A stretch of 64,000 bases of DNA from Auanema rhodensis (lineage: Eukaryota > Nematoda > Chromadorea > Rhabditida > Rhabditidae): assembly GCA_964057225.1 (NCBI GenBank), contig OZ059899.1:20530501-20594500 (forward strand). The letters run 5' to 3'. Of this stretch, positions 1 through 9,476 are shown in pieces. Below the pieces are notes generated by a model. The model saw nothing but the letters and a program-made list of their open reading frames with translations, made no database searches and was not told the origin of the DNA. The number at the start of each line of letters is the position of its first letter. Within the stretch, counting starts at the first letter, position 1. The translations under genes and the position numbers were made by a program.

Positions 1-36
1 ATAAGTGTGAACTTATATCAGTTGATATCTCGGTGC

Positions 37-87
37 ATTTTTAAGCTAGCGCAAATCTGATAACACAGATCGACGCAGCTTAAAAAT
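37..87. repeat. Dyad 2: 51-bp composite hairpin with 19 paired bases per arm
   Basis: Outer stem ATTTTTAAGCT (37-47) pairs with AGCTTAAAAAT (77-87). Base A48 is a one-base bulge. GCG (49-51) pairs with CGC (74-76). CAA (52-54) faces CGA (71-73) as an internal loop. ATCTG (55-59) pairs with CAGAT (66-70), closing the loop ATAACA (60-65). The design recurs along the array and is the strongest secondary structure in the monomer. Class variants weaken one arm without compensation: AGCTTGAAAAT (for example M102-M104 and M143), AATTTTAAGCT (M112, M144, M150), and AGATAGAC (M172, M173, M179). Confidence 0.92.
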
Positions 88-170
88 CCGCATCGAATGC
101 ACTATACTACATTGAGAAACGCTTAATACAAAAGTTAGTTATGATCGTTTGAAAAATGATGCATTAGTGT

Positions 171-198
171 ATGTTGAGTTTCCATGTACACTCAACAT
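171..198. repeat. Dyad 3: perfect 9-bp inverted repeat, 10-base spacer
   Basis: Arms ATGTTGAGT (171-179) and ACTCAACAT (190-198) flank TTCCATGTAC. The spacer and right arm together form a BsrGI site, TGTACA. Class variants alter single arm bases: ATATTGAGT in the 45-48 kb class (M115, M125, M128-M130 and others) and ACTCGACAT in the 36-44 kb class (M105, M113, M116, M119 and others). Neither has a compensating change. No function is evident. Confidence 0.88.
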
Positions 199-205
199 TG
201 CTTCC

Positions 206-260
206 AAAAACATTTTGACAAAAATTTTTCCGAAAAATTTCAAAATAATTTCGCAAAAAT
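206..260. other. A/T-tract segment and main variable patch of the monomer
   Basis: Runs of four to five A or T recur about every 10-13 bases here (AAAAACATTTT, AAAAATTTTT, AAAAATTT, AAAATAATTT, AAAAATT). That arrangement is compatible with intrinsic bending or nucleosome placement, but curvature was not calculated. The part after dyad 4 (about 238-263) is the most polymorphic piece of the unit. It exists as at least six shared haplotypes, including TTCAAAATAATTTCGCAAAA, TTTAAAATAATTTCGCAAAG, TTCGAAAAAATTTCGCGAAA, TTCGAAATAAATTCGCAAAA and TTCAAGATAATTTCGCAAAA. These haplotypes are the best markers of block structure. Confidence 0.6.
222..240. repeat. Dyad 4: 9-bp inverted repeat with 1-base spacer
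   Basis: AAATTTTTC (222-230), C231 and GAAAAATTT (232-240) form a nearly perfect 19-bp palindrome inside the A/T-tract region. In the class with GTAGGTG (for example M16, M18 and M23) the following base changes from C to T, which lengthens the arms to 10 bp. M31, M84, M98, M141, M145, M154 and M158 lose the central CCG pairing. Confidence 0.85.
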
Positions 261-348
261 TAGATGTTTTTAGATTCCTTTTTTCAAGGCAAAAACGATG
301 GACAATGTTATTCAACGAAAAAATTAATTCTGCAGGGTGAAAATCGAG

Positions 349-370
349 GATATAAGTGTGAACTTATATC
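349..370. repeat. Dyad 1: perfect 9-bp inverted repeat across the monomer junction
   Basis: Arms GATATAAGT (349-357) and ACTTATATC (362-370) are exact reverse complements around the 4-base spacer GTGA. The element recurs in nearly every monomer. A few classes damage one arm: M14, M71, M81 and M95 have TTATAACAG, M74 and M83 have AACCTATATC, and M147, M148 and M161 have TATATTAG. No matching change is seen in the other arm. It could extrude as a short hairpin or be a symmetric protein site; the sequence alone does not decide. Confidence 0.9.
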
Positions 371-950
371 AGTTGATATCTCGGTGCATTTTCAAGCTAG
401 CGCAAATCTGATAACACAGATCGACGCAGCTTAAAAATCCGCATCGAATGCACTATACTACATTGAGAAACGCTTAATACAAAAATTAGTTATGATCGTT
501 TGAAAAATGATGCATTAGTGTATGTTGAGTGTCCATGTACACTCAACATTGCTTCCAAAAACATTTTTACAAAAATTTTTCCGAAAAATTTCAAAATAAT
601 TTCGCAAAAAGTAGATGTTTTTAGATTCCTTTTTTCAAGGCAAAGACGATGGACAATGTTATTCAACGAAAAAATTAATTCTGCAGGGTGAAAATCGAGG
701 ATATAAGTGTGAACTTATATCAGTTGATATCTCGGTGCATTTTTAAGCTAGCGCAAATCTGATAACACAGATCGACGCAGTTTAAAAATCCGCATCGAAT
801 GCACTATACTGCATTGAGAAACGCTTAATACAAAAATTAGTTATGATCGTTTGAAAAATGATGCATTACTGTAAGTTGAGTTTCCATGTACACTCAACAT
901 TGCTTCCAAAAACATTTTGACAAAAATTTTTCCGAAAAATTTCGAAAAAA

Positions 951-960
951 TTTCGCGAAA
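951..960. repeat. Variant-specific palindrome TTTCGCGAAA
   Basis: In M3 the variable patch contains the perfect 10-bp palindrome TTTCGCGAAA, including an NruI site TCGCGA. It arises where GCAAAA is replaced by GCGAAA. The same palindrome marks a minority of monomers, among them M4, M10, M19, M29, M43, M68, M72, M74, M78, M83, M96, M97, M104, M111, M149 and M162. It is useful as a class marker; no role is implied. Confidence 0.85.
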
Positions 961-1053
961 AGTAGATGTTTTTAGATTCCTTTTCTCAAGGCAAAGATGA
1001 TGGACAATGTTATTCAACGAAAAAATTATTTCTGCAGGGTGAAAATCGAGGAT

Positions 1054-3159
1054 ATAAGTGTGAACTTATATCAGTTGATATCTCGGTGCATTTTTAAGCT
1101 AGCGCAAATCTGATAACACAGATCGACGCAGCTTAAAAATCCGCATCGAATGCACTATACTACATTGAGAAACGCTTGATACAAAAATTAGGTATGATCG
1201 TTTGAAAAATGATGCATTACTGTAAGTTGAGTTTCCATGTACACTCAACATTGCTTCCAAAAACATTTTGACAAAAATTTTTCCGAAAAATATCAAAATA
1301 ATTTCGCGAAAAGTAGATGTTTTTAGATTCCTTTTTCCAAGGCAAAGACGATGGACAATGTTATTCAACGAAAAAATTAATTCTGCAGGGTGAAAATCGA
1401 GGATATAAGTGTGAACTTATATCAGTAGATATCTCGGTGCATTTTTAAGCTTGCGCAAATCTGATAACACAGATCGACGCAGCTTAAAAATCCGCATCGA
1501 ATGCACTATACTACATTGAGAAACGCTTAATACAAAAGTTAGTTATGATCGTTTGAAAAATGATGCATTAGTGTATGTTGAGTTTCCATGTACACTCAAC
1601 ATTGCTTCCAAAAACATTTTGACAAAAATTTTTCCGAAAAATTTCAAAATAATTTCGCAAAAATTAGATGTTTTTAGATTCCTTTTTTCAAGGCAAAGAC
1701 GATGGACAATGTTATTCAACGAAAAAATTAATTCTGCAGGGTGAAAATCGAGGATATAAGTGTGAACTTATATCAGTTGATATCTCGGTGCATTTTTAAG
1801 CTAGCGCAAATCTGATAACACAGATCGACGCAGCTTAAAAATCCGCATCGAATGCACTATACTACATTGAGAAACGCTTAATACAAAAGTTAGTTATGAT
1901 CGTTTGAAAAATGATGCATTAGTGTATGTTGAGTTTCCATGTACACTCAACATTGCTTCCAAAAACATTTTGACAAAAATTTTTCCGAAAAATTTCAAAA
2001 TAATTTCGCAAAAATTAGATGTTTTTAGATTCCTTTTTTCAAGGCAAAGACGATGGACAATGTTATTCAACGAAAAAATTAATTCTGCAGGGTGAAAATC
2101 GAGGATATAAGTGTGAACTTATATCAGTTGATATCTCGGTGCATTTTTAAGCTAGCGCAAATCTGATAACACAGATCGACGCAGCTTAAAAATCCGCATC
2201 GAATGCACTATACTACATTGAGAAACGCTTAATACAAAAATTAGTTATGATCGTTTGAAAAATGATGCATTAGTGTATGTTGAGTTTCCATGTACACTCA
2301 ACATTGCTTCCAAAAACATTTTTACAAAAATTTTTCCGAAAAATTTCAAAATAATTTCGCAAAAAGTAGATGTTTTTAGATTCCTTTTTTCAAGGCAAAG
2401 ACGATGGACAATGTTATTCAACGAAAAAATTAATTCTGCAGGGTGAAAATCGAGGATATAAGTGTGAACTTATATCAGTTGATATCTCGGTGCATTTTTA
2501 AGCTAGCGCAAATCTGATAACACAGATCGACGCAGCTTAAAAATCCGCATCGAATGCACTATACTGCATTGAGAAACGCTTAATACAAAAGTTAGTTATG
2601 ATCGTTTGAAAAATGATGCATTAGTGTATGTTGAGTTTCCATGTACACTCAACATTGCTTCCAAAAACATTTTTACAAAAATTTTTCCGAAAAATTTCAA
2701 AATAATTTCGCAAAAAGTAGATGTTTTTAGATTCCTTTTTTCAAGGCAAAGACGATGGACAATGTTATTCAACGAAAAAATTAATTCTGCAGGGTGAAAA
2801 TCGAGGATATAAGTGTGAACTTATATCAGTTGATATCTCGGTGCATTTTTAAGCTAGCGCAAATCTGATAACACAGATCGACGCAGCTTAAAAATCCGCA
2901 TCGAATGCACTATACTGCATTGAGAAACGCTTAATACAAAAGTTAGTTATGATCGTTTGAAAAATGATGCATTAGTGTATGTTGAGTTTCCATGTACACT
3001 CAACATTGCTTCCAAAAACATTTTTACAAAAATTTTTCCGAAAAATTTCAAAATAATTTCGCAAAAAGTAGATGTTTTTAGATTCCTTTTTTCAAGGCAA
3101 AGACGATGGACAATGTTATTCAACGAAAAAATTAATTCTGCAGGGTGAAAATCGAGGAT
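1054..3159 (+). repeat. 6-monomer unit, copy 1 (M4-M9)
   Basis: The marker order matches 3160-5265 at a 2106-bp offset (six times 351). M4 has AAATATCAAAA, CGCGAAAAG and TTTTTCCAAGG. M5 opens with CAGTAGATATC instead of CAGTTGATATC. M5-M6 are KLD-type and M7-M9 carry ATTTTTACAAA. M8 and M9 look identical to each other, so the unit itself contains a recent single-monomer duplication. Confidence 0.85.
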
Positions 3160-5265
3160 ATAAGTGTGAACTTATATCAGTTGATATCTCGGTGCATTTT
3201 TAAGCTAGCGCAAATCTGATAACACAGATCGACGCAGCTTAAAAATCCGCATCGAATGCACTATACTACATTGAGAAATGCTTAATACAAAAGTTAGTTA
3301 TGATCGTTTGAAAAATGATGCATTAGTGTAAGTTGAGTTTCCATGTACACTCAACATTGCTTCCAAAAACATTTTGACAAAAATTTTTCCGAAAAATATC
3401 AAAATAATTTCGCGAAAAGTAGATGTTTTTAGATTCCTTTTTCCAAGGCAAAGACGATGGACAATGTTATTCAACGAAAAAATTAATTCTGCAGGGTGAA
3501 AATCGAGGATATAAGTGTGAACTTATATCAGTAGATATCTCGGTGCATTTTTAAGCTAGCGCAAATCTGATAACACAGATCGACGCAGCTTAAAAATCCG
3601 CATCGAATGCACTATACTACATTGAGAAACGCTTAATACAAAAGTTAGTTATGATCGTTTGAAAAATGATGCATTAGTGTATGTTGAGTTTCCATGTACA
3701 CTCAACATTGCTTCCAAAAACATTTTGACAAAAATTTTTCCGAAAAATTTCAAAATAATTTCGCAAAAATTAGATGTTTTTAGATTCCTTTTTTCAAGGC
3801 AAAGACGATGGACAATGTTATTCAACGAAAAAATTAATTCTGCAGGGTGAAAATCGAGGATATAAGTGTGAACTTATATCAGTTGATATCTCGGTGCATT
3901 TTTAAGCTAGCGCAAATCTGATAACACAGATCGACGCAGCTTAAAAATCCGCATCGAATGCACTATACTACATTGAGAAACGCTTAATACAAAAGTTAGT
4001 TATGATCGTTTGAAAAATGATTCATTAGTGTATGTTGAGTTTCCATGTACACTCAACATTGCTTCCAAAAACATTTTGACAAAAATTTTTCCGAAAAATT
4101 TCAAAATAATTTCGCAAAAATTAGATGTTTTTAGATTCCTTTTTTCAAGGCAAAGACGATGGACAATGTTATTCAACGAAAAAATTAATTCTGCAGGGTG
4201 AAAATCGAGGATATAAGTGTGAACTTATATCAGTTGATATCTCGGTGCATTTTTAAGCTAGCGCAAATCTGATAACACAGATCGACGCAGCTTAAAAATC
4301 CGCATCGAATGCACTATACTACATTGAGAAACGCTTAATACAAAAATTAGTTATGATCGTTTGAAAAATGATGCATTAGTGTATGTTGAGTTTCCATGTA
4401 CACTCAACATTGCTTCCAAAAACATTTTTACAAAAATTTTTCCGAAAAATTTCAAAATAATTTCGCAAAAAGTAGATGTTTTTAGATTCCTTTTTTCAAG
4501 GCAAAGACGATGGACAATGTTATTCAACGAAAAAATTAATTCTGCAGGGTGAAAATCGAGGATATAAGTGTGAACTTATAACAGTTGATATCTCGGTGCA
4601 TTTTTAAGCTAGCGCAAATCTGATAACACAGATCGACGCAGCTTAAAAATCCGCATCGAATGCACTATACTGCATTGAGAAACGCTTAATACAAAAGTTA
4701 GTTATGATCGTTTGAAAAATGATGCATTAGTGTATGTTGAGTTTCCATGTACACTCAACATTGCTTCCAAAAACATTTTTACAAAAATTTTTCCGAAAAA
4801 TTTCAAAATAATTTCGCAAAAAGTAGATGTTTTTAGATTCCTTTTTTCAAGGCAAAGACGATGGACAATGTTATTCAACGAAAAAATTAATTCTGCAGGG
4901 TGAAAATCGAGGATATAAGTGTGAACTTATATCAGTTGATATCTCGGTGCATTTTTAAGCTAGCGCAAATCTGATAACACAGATCGACGCAGCTTAAAAA
5001 TCCGCATCGAATGCACTATACTGCATTGAGAAACGCTTAATACAAAACTTAGTTATGATCGTTTGAAAAATGATGCATTAGTGTATGTTGAGTTTCCATG
5101 TACACTCAACATTGCTTCCAAAAACATTTTTACAAAAATTTTTCCGAAAAATTTCAAAATAATTTCGCAAAAAGTAGATGTTTTTAGATTCCTTTTTTCA
5201 AGGCAAAGACGATGGACAATGTTATTCAACGAAAAAATTAATTCTGCAGGGTGAAAATCGAGGAT
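3160..5265 (+). repeat. 6-monomer unit, copy 2 (M10-M15)
   Basis: Same order as 1054-3159: M10 with AAATATCAAAA and CCAAGG, M11 with CAGTAGATATC, then M12-M15. Differences seen by eye include M10, whose front half (AAATGCTTAATACAAAAG) belongs to another class than M4, a GATTCATTAG in M12, TTATAACAG in M14 and AAAACTTAG in M15. M10 therefore looks like a junction monomer. Confidence 0.83.
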
Positions 5266-6318
5266 ATAAGTGTGAACTTATATCAGTTGATATCTCGGTG
5301 CATTTTTAAGCTAGCGCAAATCTGATAACACAGATCGACGCAGCTTAAAAATCCGCATCGAATGCACTATACTGCATTGAGAAACGCTTAATACAAAAGT
5401 TAGTTATGATCGTTTGAAAAATGATGCATTAGTGTATGTTGAGTTTCCATGTACACTCAACATTGCTTCCAAAAACATTTTGACAAAAATTTTTCCGAAA
5501 AATTTTAAAATAATTTCGCAAAGAGTAGGTGTTTTTAGATTCCTTTTTTCAAGGCAAAGACGATGGACAATGTTATTCAACGAAAAAATTAATTCTGCAG
5601 GGTGAAAATCGAGGATATAAGTGTGAACTTATATCAGTTGATATCTCGGTGCATTTTTAAGCTAGCGCAAATCTGATAACACAGATCGACGCAGCTTAAA
5701 AATCAGCATCGAATGCACTATACTACATTGAGAAACGCTTGATACAAAAATTAGGTATGATCGTTTGAAAAATGATGCATTAGTGTATGTTGAGTTTCCA
5801 TGTACACTCAACATTGCTTCCAAAAACATTTTGACAAAAATTTTTCCGAAAAATTTCAAAATAATTTCGCAAAAAGTAGATGTTTTTAGATTCCTTTTTT
5901 CAAGGCAAAGACGATGGACAATGTTATTCAACGAAAAAATTAATTCTGCAGGGTGAAAATCGAGGATATAAGTGTGAACTTATATCAGTTGATATCTCGG
6001 TGCATTTTTAAGCTAGCGCAAATCTGATAACACAGATCGACGCAGCTTAAAAATCCGCATCGAATGCACTATACTGCATTGAGAAACGCTTAATACAAAA
6101 GTTAGTTATGATCGTTTGAAAAATGATGCATTAGTGTATGTTGAGTTTCCATGTACACTCAACATTGCTTCCAAAAACATTTTGACAAAAATTTTTCCGA
6201 AAAATTTTAAAATAATTTCGCAAAGAGTAGGTGTTTTTAGATTCCTTTTTTCAAGGCAAAGACGATGGACGATGTTATTCAACGAAAAAATTAATTCTGC
6301 AGGGTGAAAATCGAGGAT
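5266..6318 (+). repeat. Monomers M16-M18, first block of GTAGGTG class
   Basis: M16 and M18 are the class with CTGCATT, TTTAAAATAATTTCGCAAAG and GTAGGTG. M17 between them has CAGCATCG and GCTTGATACAAAAATTAGG. This alternation, repeated at 702 bp, recurs at 7723-8424 and widely to about 33 kb. M18 has a private GACGATGTTATT. Confidence 0.8.
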
Positions 6319-9125
6319 ATAAGTGTGAACTTATATCAGTTGATATCTCGGTGCATTTTTAAGCTAGCGCAAATCTGATAACACAGATCGACGCAGCTTA
6401 AAAATCCGCATCGAATGCACTATACTACATTGAGAAACGCTTAATACAAAACTTAGTTATGATCGTTTGAAAAATGATGCATTACTGTAAGTTGAGTTTC
6501 CATGTACACTCAACATTGCTTCCAAAAACATTTTGACAAAAATTTTTCCGAAAAATTTCAAAATAATTTCGCGAAAAGTAGATGTTTTTAGATTCCTTTT
6601 TCCAAGGCAAAGACGATGGACAATGTTATTCAACGAAAAAATTAATTCCGCAGGGTGAAAATCGAGGATATAAGTGTGAACTTATATCAGTAGATATCTC
6701 GGTGCATTTTTAAGCTAGCGCAAATCTGATAACACAGATCGACGCAGCTTAAAAATCCGCATCGAATGCACTATACTACATTGAGAAACGCTTAATACAA
6801 AAGTTAGTTATGATCGTTTGAAAAATGATGCATTAGTGTATGTTGAGTTTCCATGTACACTCAACATTGCTTCCAAAAACATTTTGACAAAAATTTTTCC
6901 GAAAAATTTCAAAATAATTTCGCAAAAATTAGATGTTTTTAGATTCCTTTTTTCAAGGCAAAGACGATGGACAATGTTATTCAACGAAAAAATTAATTCT
7001 GCAGGGTGAAAATCGAGGATATAAGTGTGAACTTATATCAGTTGATATCTCGGTGCATTTTTAAGCTAGCGCAAATCTGATAACACAGATCGACGCAGCT
7101 TAAAAATCCGCATCGAATGCACTATACTACATTGAGAAACGCTTAATACAAAAGTTAGTTATGATCGTTTGAAAAATGATGCATTAGTGTATGTTGAGTT
7201 TCCATGTACACTCAACATTGCTTCCAAAAACATTTTGACAAAAATTTTTCCGAAAAATTTCAAAATAATTTCGCAAAAATTAGATGTTTTTAGATTCCTT
7301 TTTTCAAGGCAAAGACGATGGACAATGTTATTCAACGAAAAAATTAATTCTGCAGGGTGAAAATCGAGGATATAAGTGTGAACTTATATCAGTTGATATC
7401 TCGGTGCATTTTTAAGCTAGCGCAAATCTGATAACACAGATCGACGCAGCTTAAAAATCCGCATCGAATGCACTATACTACATTGAGAAACGCTTAATAC
7501 AAAAATTAGTTATGATCGTTTGAAAAATGATGCATTAGTGTATGTTGAGTTTCCATGTACACTCAACATTGCTTCCAAAAACATTTTTACAAAAATTTTT
7601 CCGAAAAATTTCAAAATAATTTCGCAAAAAGTATATGTTTTTAGATTCCTTTTTTCAAGGCAAAGACGATGGACAATGTTATTCAACGAAAAAATTAATT
7701 CTGCAGGGTGAAAATCGAGGATATAAGTGTGAACTTATATCAGTTGATATCTCGGTGCATTTTTAAGCTAGCGCAAATCTGATAACACAGATCGACGCAG
7801 CTTAAAAATCCGCATCGAATGCACTATACTGCATTGAGAAACGCTTAATACAAAAGTTAGTTATGATCGTTTGAAAAATGATGCATTAGTGTATGTTGAG
7901 TTTCCATGTACACTCAACATTGCTTCCAAAAACATTTTGACAAAAATTTTTCCGAAAAATTTTAAAATAATTTCGCAAAGAGTAGGTGTTTTTAGATTCC
8001 TTTTTTCAAGGCAAAGACGATGGACAATGTTATTCATCGAAAAAATTAATTCTGCAGGGTGAAAATCGAGGATATAAGTGTGAACTTATATCAGTTGATA
8101 TCTCGGTGCATTTTTAAGCTAGCGCAAATCTGATAACACAGATCGACGCAGCTTAAAAATCAGCATCGAATGCACTATACTACATTGAGAAACGCTTGAT
8201 ACAAAAATTAGGTATGATCGTTTGAAAAATGATGCATTAGTGTATGTTGAGTTTCCATGTACACTCAACATTGCTTCCAAAAACATTTTTACAAAAATTT
8301 TTCCGAAAAATTTCAAAATAATTTCGCAAAAAGTAGATGTTTTTAGATTCCTTTTTTCAAGGCAAAGACGATGGACAATGTTATTCAACGAAAAAATTAA
8401 TTCTGCAGGGTGAAAATCGAGGATATAAGTGTGAACTTATATCAGTTGATATCTCGGTGCATTTTTAAGCTAGCGCAAATCTGATAACACAGATCGACGC
8501 AGCTTAAAAATCAGCATCGAATGCACTATACTACATTGAGAACGCTTAATACAAAAGTTAGGTATGATCGTTTGAAAAATGATGCATTAGTGTATGTTGA
8601 GTTTCCATGTACACTCAACATTGCTTCCAAAAACATTTTTACAAAAATTTTTCCGAAAAATTTCAAAATAATTTCGCAAAAAGTAGATGTTTTTAGATTC
8701 CTTTTTTCAAGGCAAAGACGATGGACAATGTTATTCAACGAAAAAATTAATTCTGCAGGGTGAAAATCGAGGATATAAGTGTGAACTTATATCAGTTGAT
8801 ATCTCGGTGCATTTTTAAGCTAGCGCAAATCTGATAACACAGATCGACGCAGCTTAAAAATCCGCATCGAATGCACTATACTGCATTGAGAAACGCTTAA
8901 TACAAAAGTTAGTTATGATCGTTTGAAAAATGATGCATTAGTGTACGTTGAGTTTCCATGTACACTCAACATTGCTTCCAAAAACATTTTGACAAAAATT
9001 TTTCCGAAAAATTTTAAAATAATTTCGCAAAGAGTAGGTGTTTTTAGATTCCTTTTTTCAAGGCAAAGACGATGGACAATGTTATTCAACGAAAAAATTA
9101 ATTCTGCAGGGTGAAAATCGAGGAT
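6319..9125 (+). repeat. 8-monomer block A, copy 1 (M19-M26)
   Basis: Matches 14740-17546 at an 8421-bp offset. Shared diagnostic order: M19 with CTGTAAG and ATTCCGCAGG (PstI site lost), M20 with CAGTAGATATC, M21 KLD-type, M22, M23 with ATTCATCGAAAA, M24 with CAGCATCG and GCTTGATAC, M25 (350 bp, GAGAACGC) and M26 with GTAGGTG. Visible differences are few, such as GTATATG in M22 where the other copy has GTAGATG. Confidence 0.83.
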
Positions 9126-9476
9126 ATAAGTGTGAACTTATATCAGTTGATATCTCGGTGCATTTTTAAGCTAGCGCAAATCTGATAACACAGATCGACG
9201 CAACTTAAAAATCAGCATCGAATGCACTATACTACATTGAGAAACGCTTGATACAAAAATTAGGTATGATCGTTTGAAAAATGATGCATTAGTGTATGTT
9301 GAGTTTCCATGTACACTCAACATTGCTTCCAAAAACATTTTTACAAAAATTTTTCCGAAAAATTTCAAAATAATTTCGCAAAAAGTAGATGTTTTTAGAT
9401 TCCTTTTTTCAAGGCAAAGACGATGGACAATGTTATTCAACGAAAAAATTAATTCTGCAGGGTGAAAATCGAGGAT
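7372..9476 (+). repeat. 6-monomer block B, copy 1 (M22-M27)
   Basis: Overlaps block A and matches 10881-12985 at a 3509-bp offset (ten monomers less one base). I see three differences: TTCAAAATAA against TTCAGAATAA in M24, GTGTACG against GTGTATG in M26, and GCAACTTAAAA against GCAGCTTAAAA in M27. Both copies carry the rare GTATATG and ATTCATCGAAAA markers. Confidence 0.85.

Larger units (their letters stand above)
1..351 (+). repeat. Reference satellite monomer (M1)
   Basis: This is the first complete unit and is close to consensus. G+C is 112 of 351 (about 32%), with 13 CpG dinucleotides. In order it holds the right part of dyad 1 (1-19), an EcoRV site GATATC (24-29), the composite hairpin dyad 2 (37-87, containing NheI GCTAGC at 45-50), a linker, NsiI ATGCAT (159-164), dyad 3 (171-198, containing BsrGI TGTACA at 185-190), A/T tracts with dyad 4 (206-260), and PstI CTGCAG (330-335). 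The start is arbitrary; any phase is equivalent in a tandem array. It is 'KLD-type', with GCAAAAATTAG at about 253-263. It differs from most copies by AAAAACGATGG instead of AAAGACGATGG. Confidence 0.95.
1..1053 (+). repeat. Monomers M1-M3, mixed classes at left edge
   Basis: Three 351-bp units. M1 is KLD-type. M2 is the type with ATTTTTACAAA and GCAAAAAGTAG, with a private GTGTCCATG. M3 carries TTCGAAAAAATTTCGCGAAA, TTCTCAAGG and ATTATTTCTGC, and has CTGTAAG in place of GTGTATG. M3 also has AGTTTAAAAAT in the right arm of dyad 2. They do not form an obvious copy of a longer block inside the window. Confidence 0.8.

Noticed and set aside
50-120. Hammerhead ribozyme, as found in some animal satellites
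   Set aside because: CTGATAACA and GAGAAACG superficially resemble the core, but the conserved CTGATGAG motif is absent and the stems do not fit.
96-178. Internal direct repeat within the monomer (about 96-116 against 158-178, 14 of 21 matches)
   Set aside because: The match is weak and short in an AT-rich sequence. It could be chance, and there is no longer alignment around it to support an ancestral half-unit.
250-270. CENP-B box near TTCGCAAAAAGTAG
   Set aside because: The TTCG start and an A at the right spacing are present, but the required CGGG end is not, on either strand.
149-340. 63-codon open frame repeated in most monomers on the + strand
   Set aside because: It begins with TTG, and its only in-frame ATG lies near the end. 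At least eight monomers (M3, M4, M10, M19, M43, M74, M83, M97) carry a TAA in CTGTAAG or GTGTAAG. M73 and M82 have TGA, and M77, M141 and M154 are frameshifted. The frame follows from the repeat, not from coding constraint.
1-351. Identity with the Drosophila 1.688 (359-bp) satellite family
   Set aside because: Length and AT-richness are similar, but I could not line up any diagnostic stretch, so no homology is claimed.
849-1053. Monomers lacking the 63-codon frame as pseudogenes
   Set aside because: There is no evidence that any copy was ever a gene, so a stop in some copies is not a pseudogene signal.
1099-1368. 89-, 70- and 93-codon open frames on the - strand and 80-codon forms on the + strand
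   Set aside because: They appear and vanish with single-base class variants (the one-base loss in GAGAACGC, CAGCATCG, GTTAGGTATG) and overlap the other frame completely. No ribosomal context, domain or unique sequence supports them.
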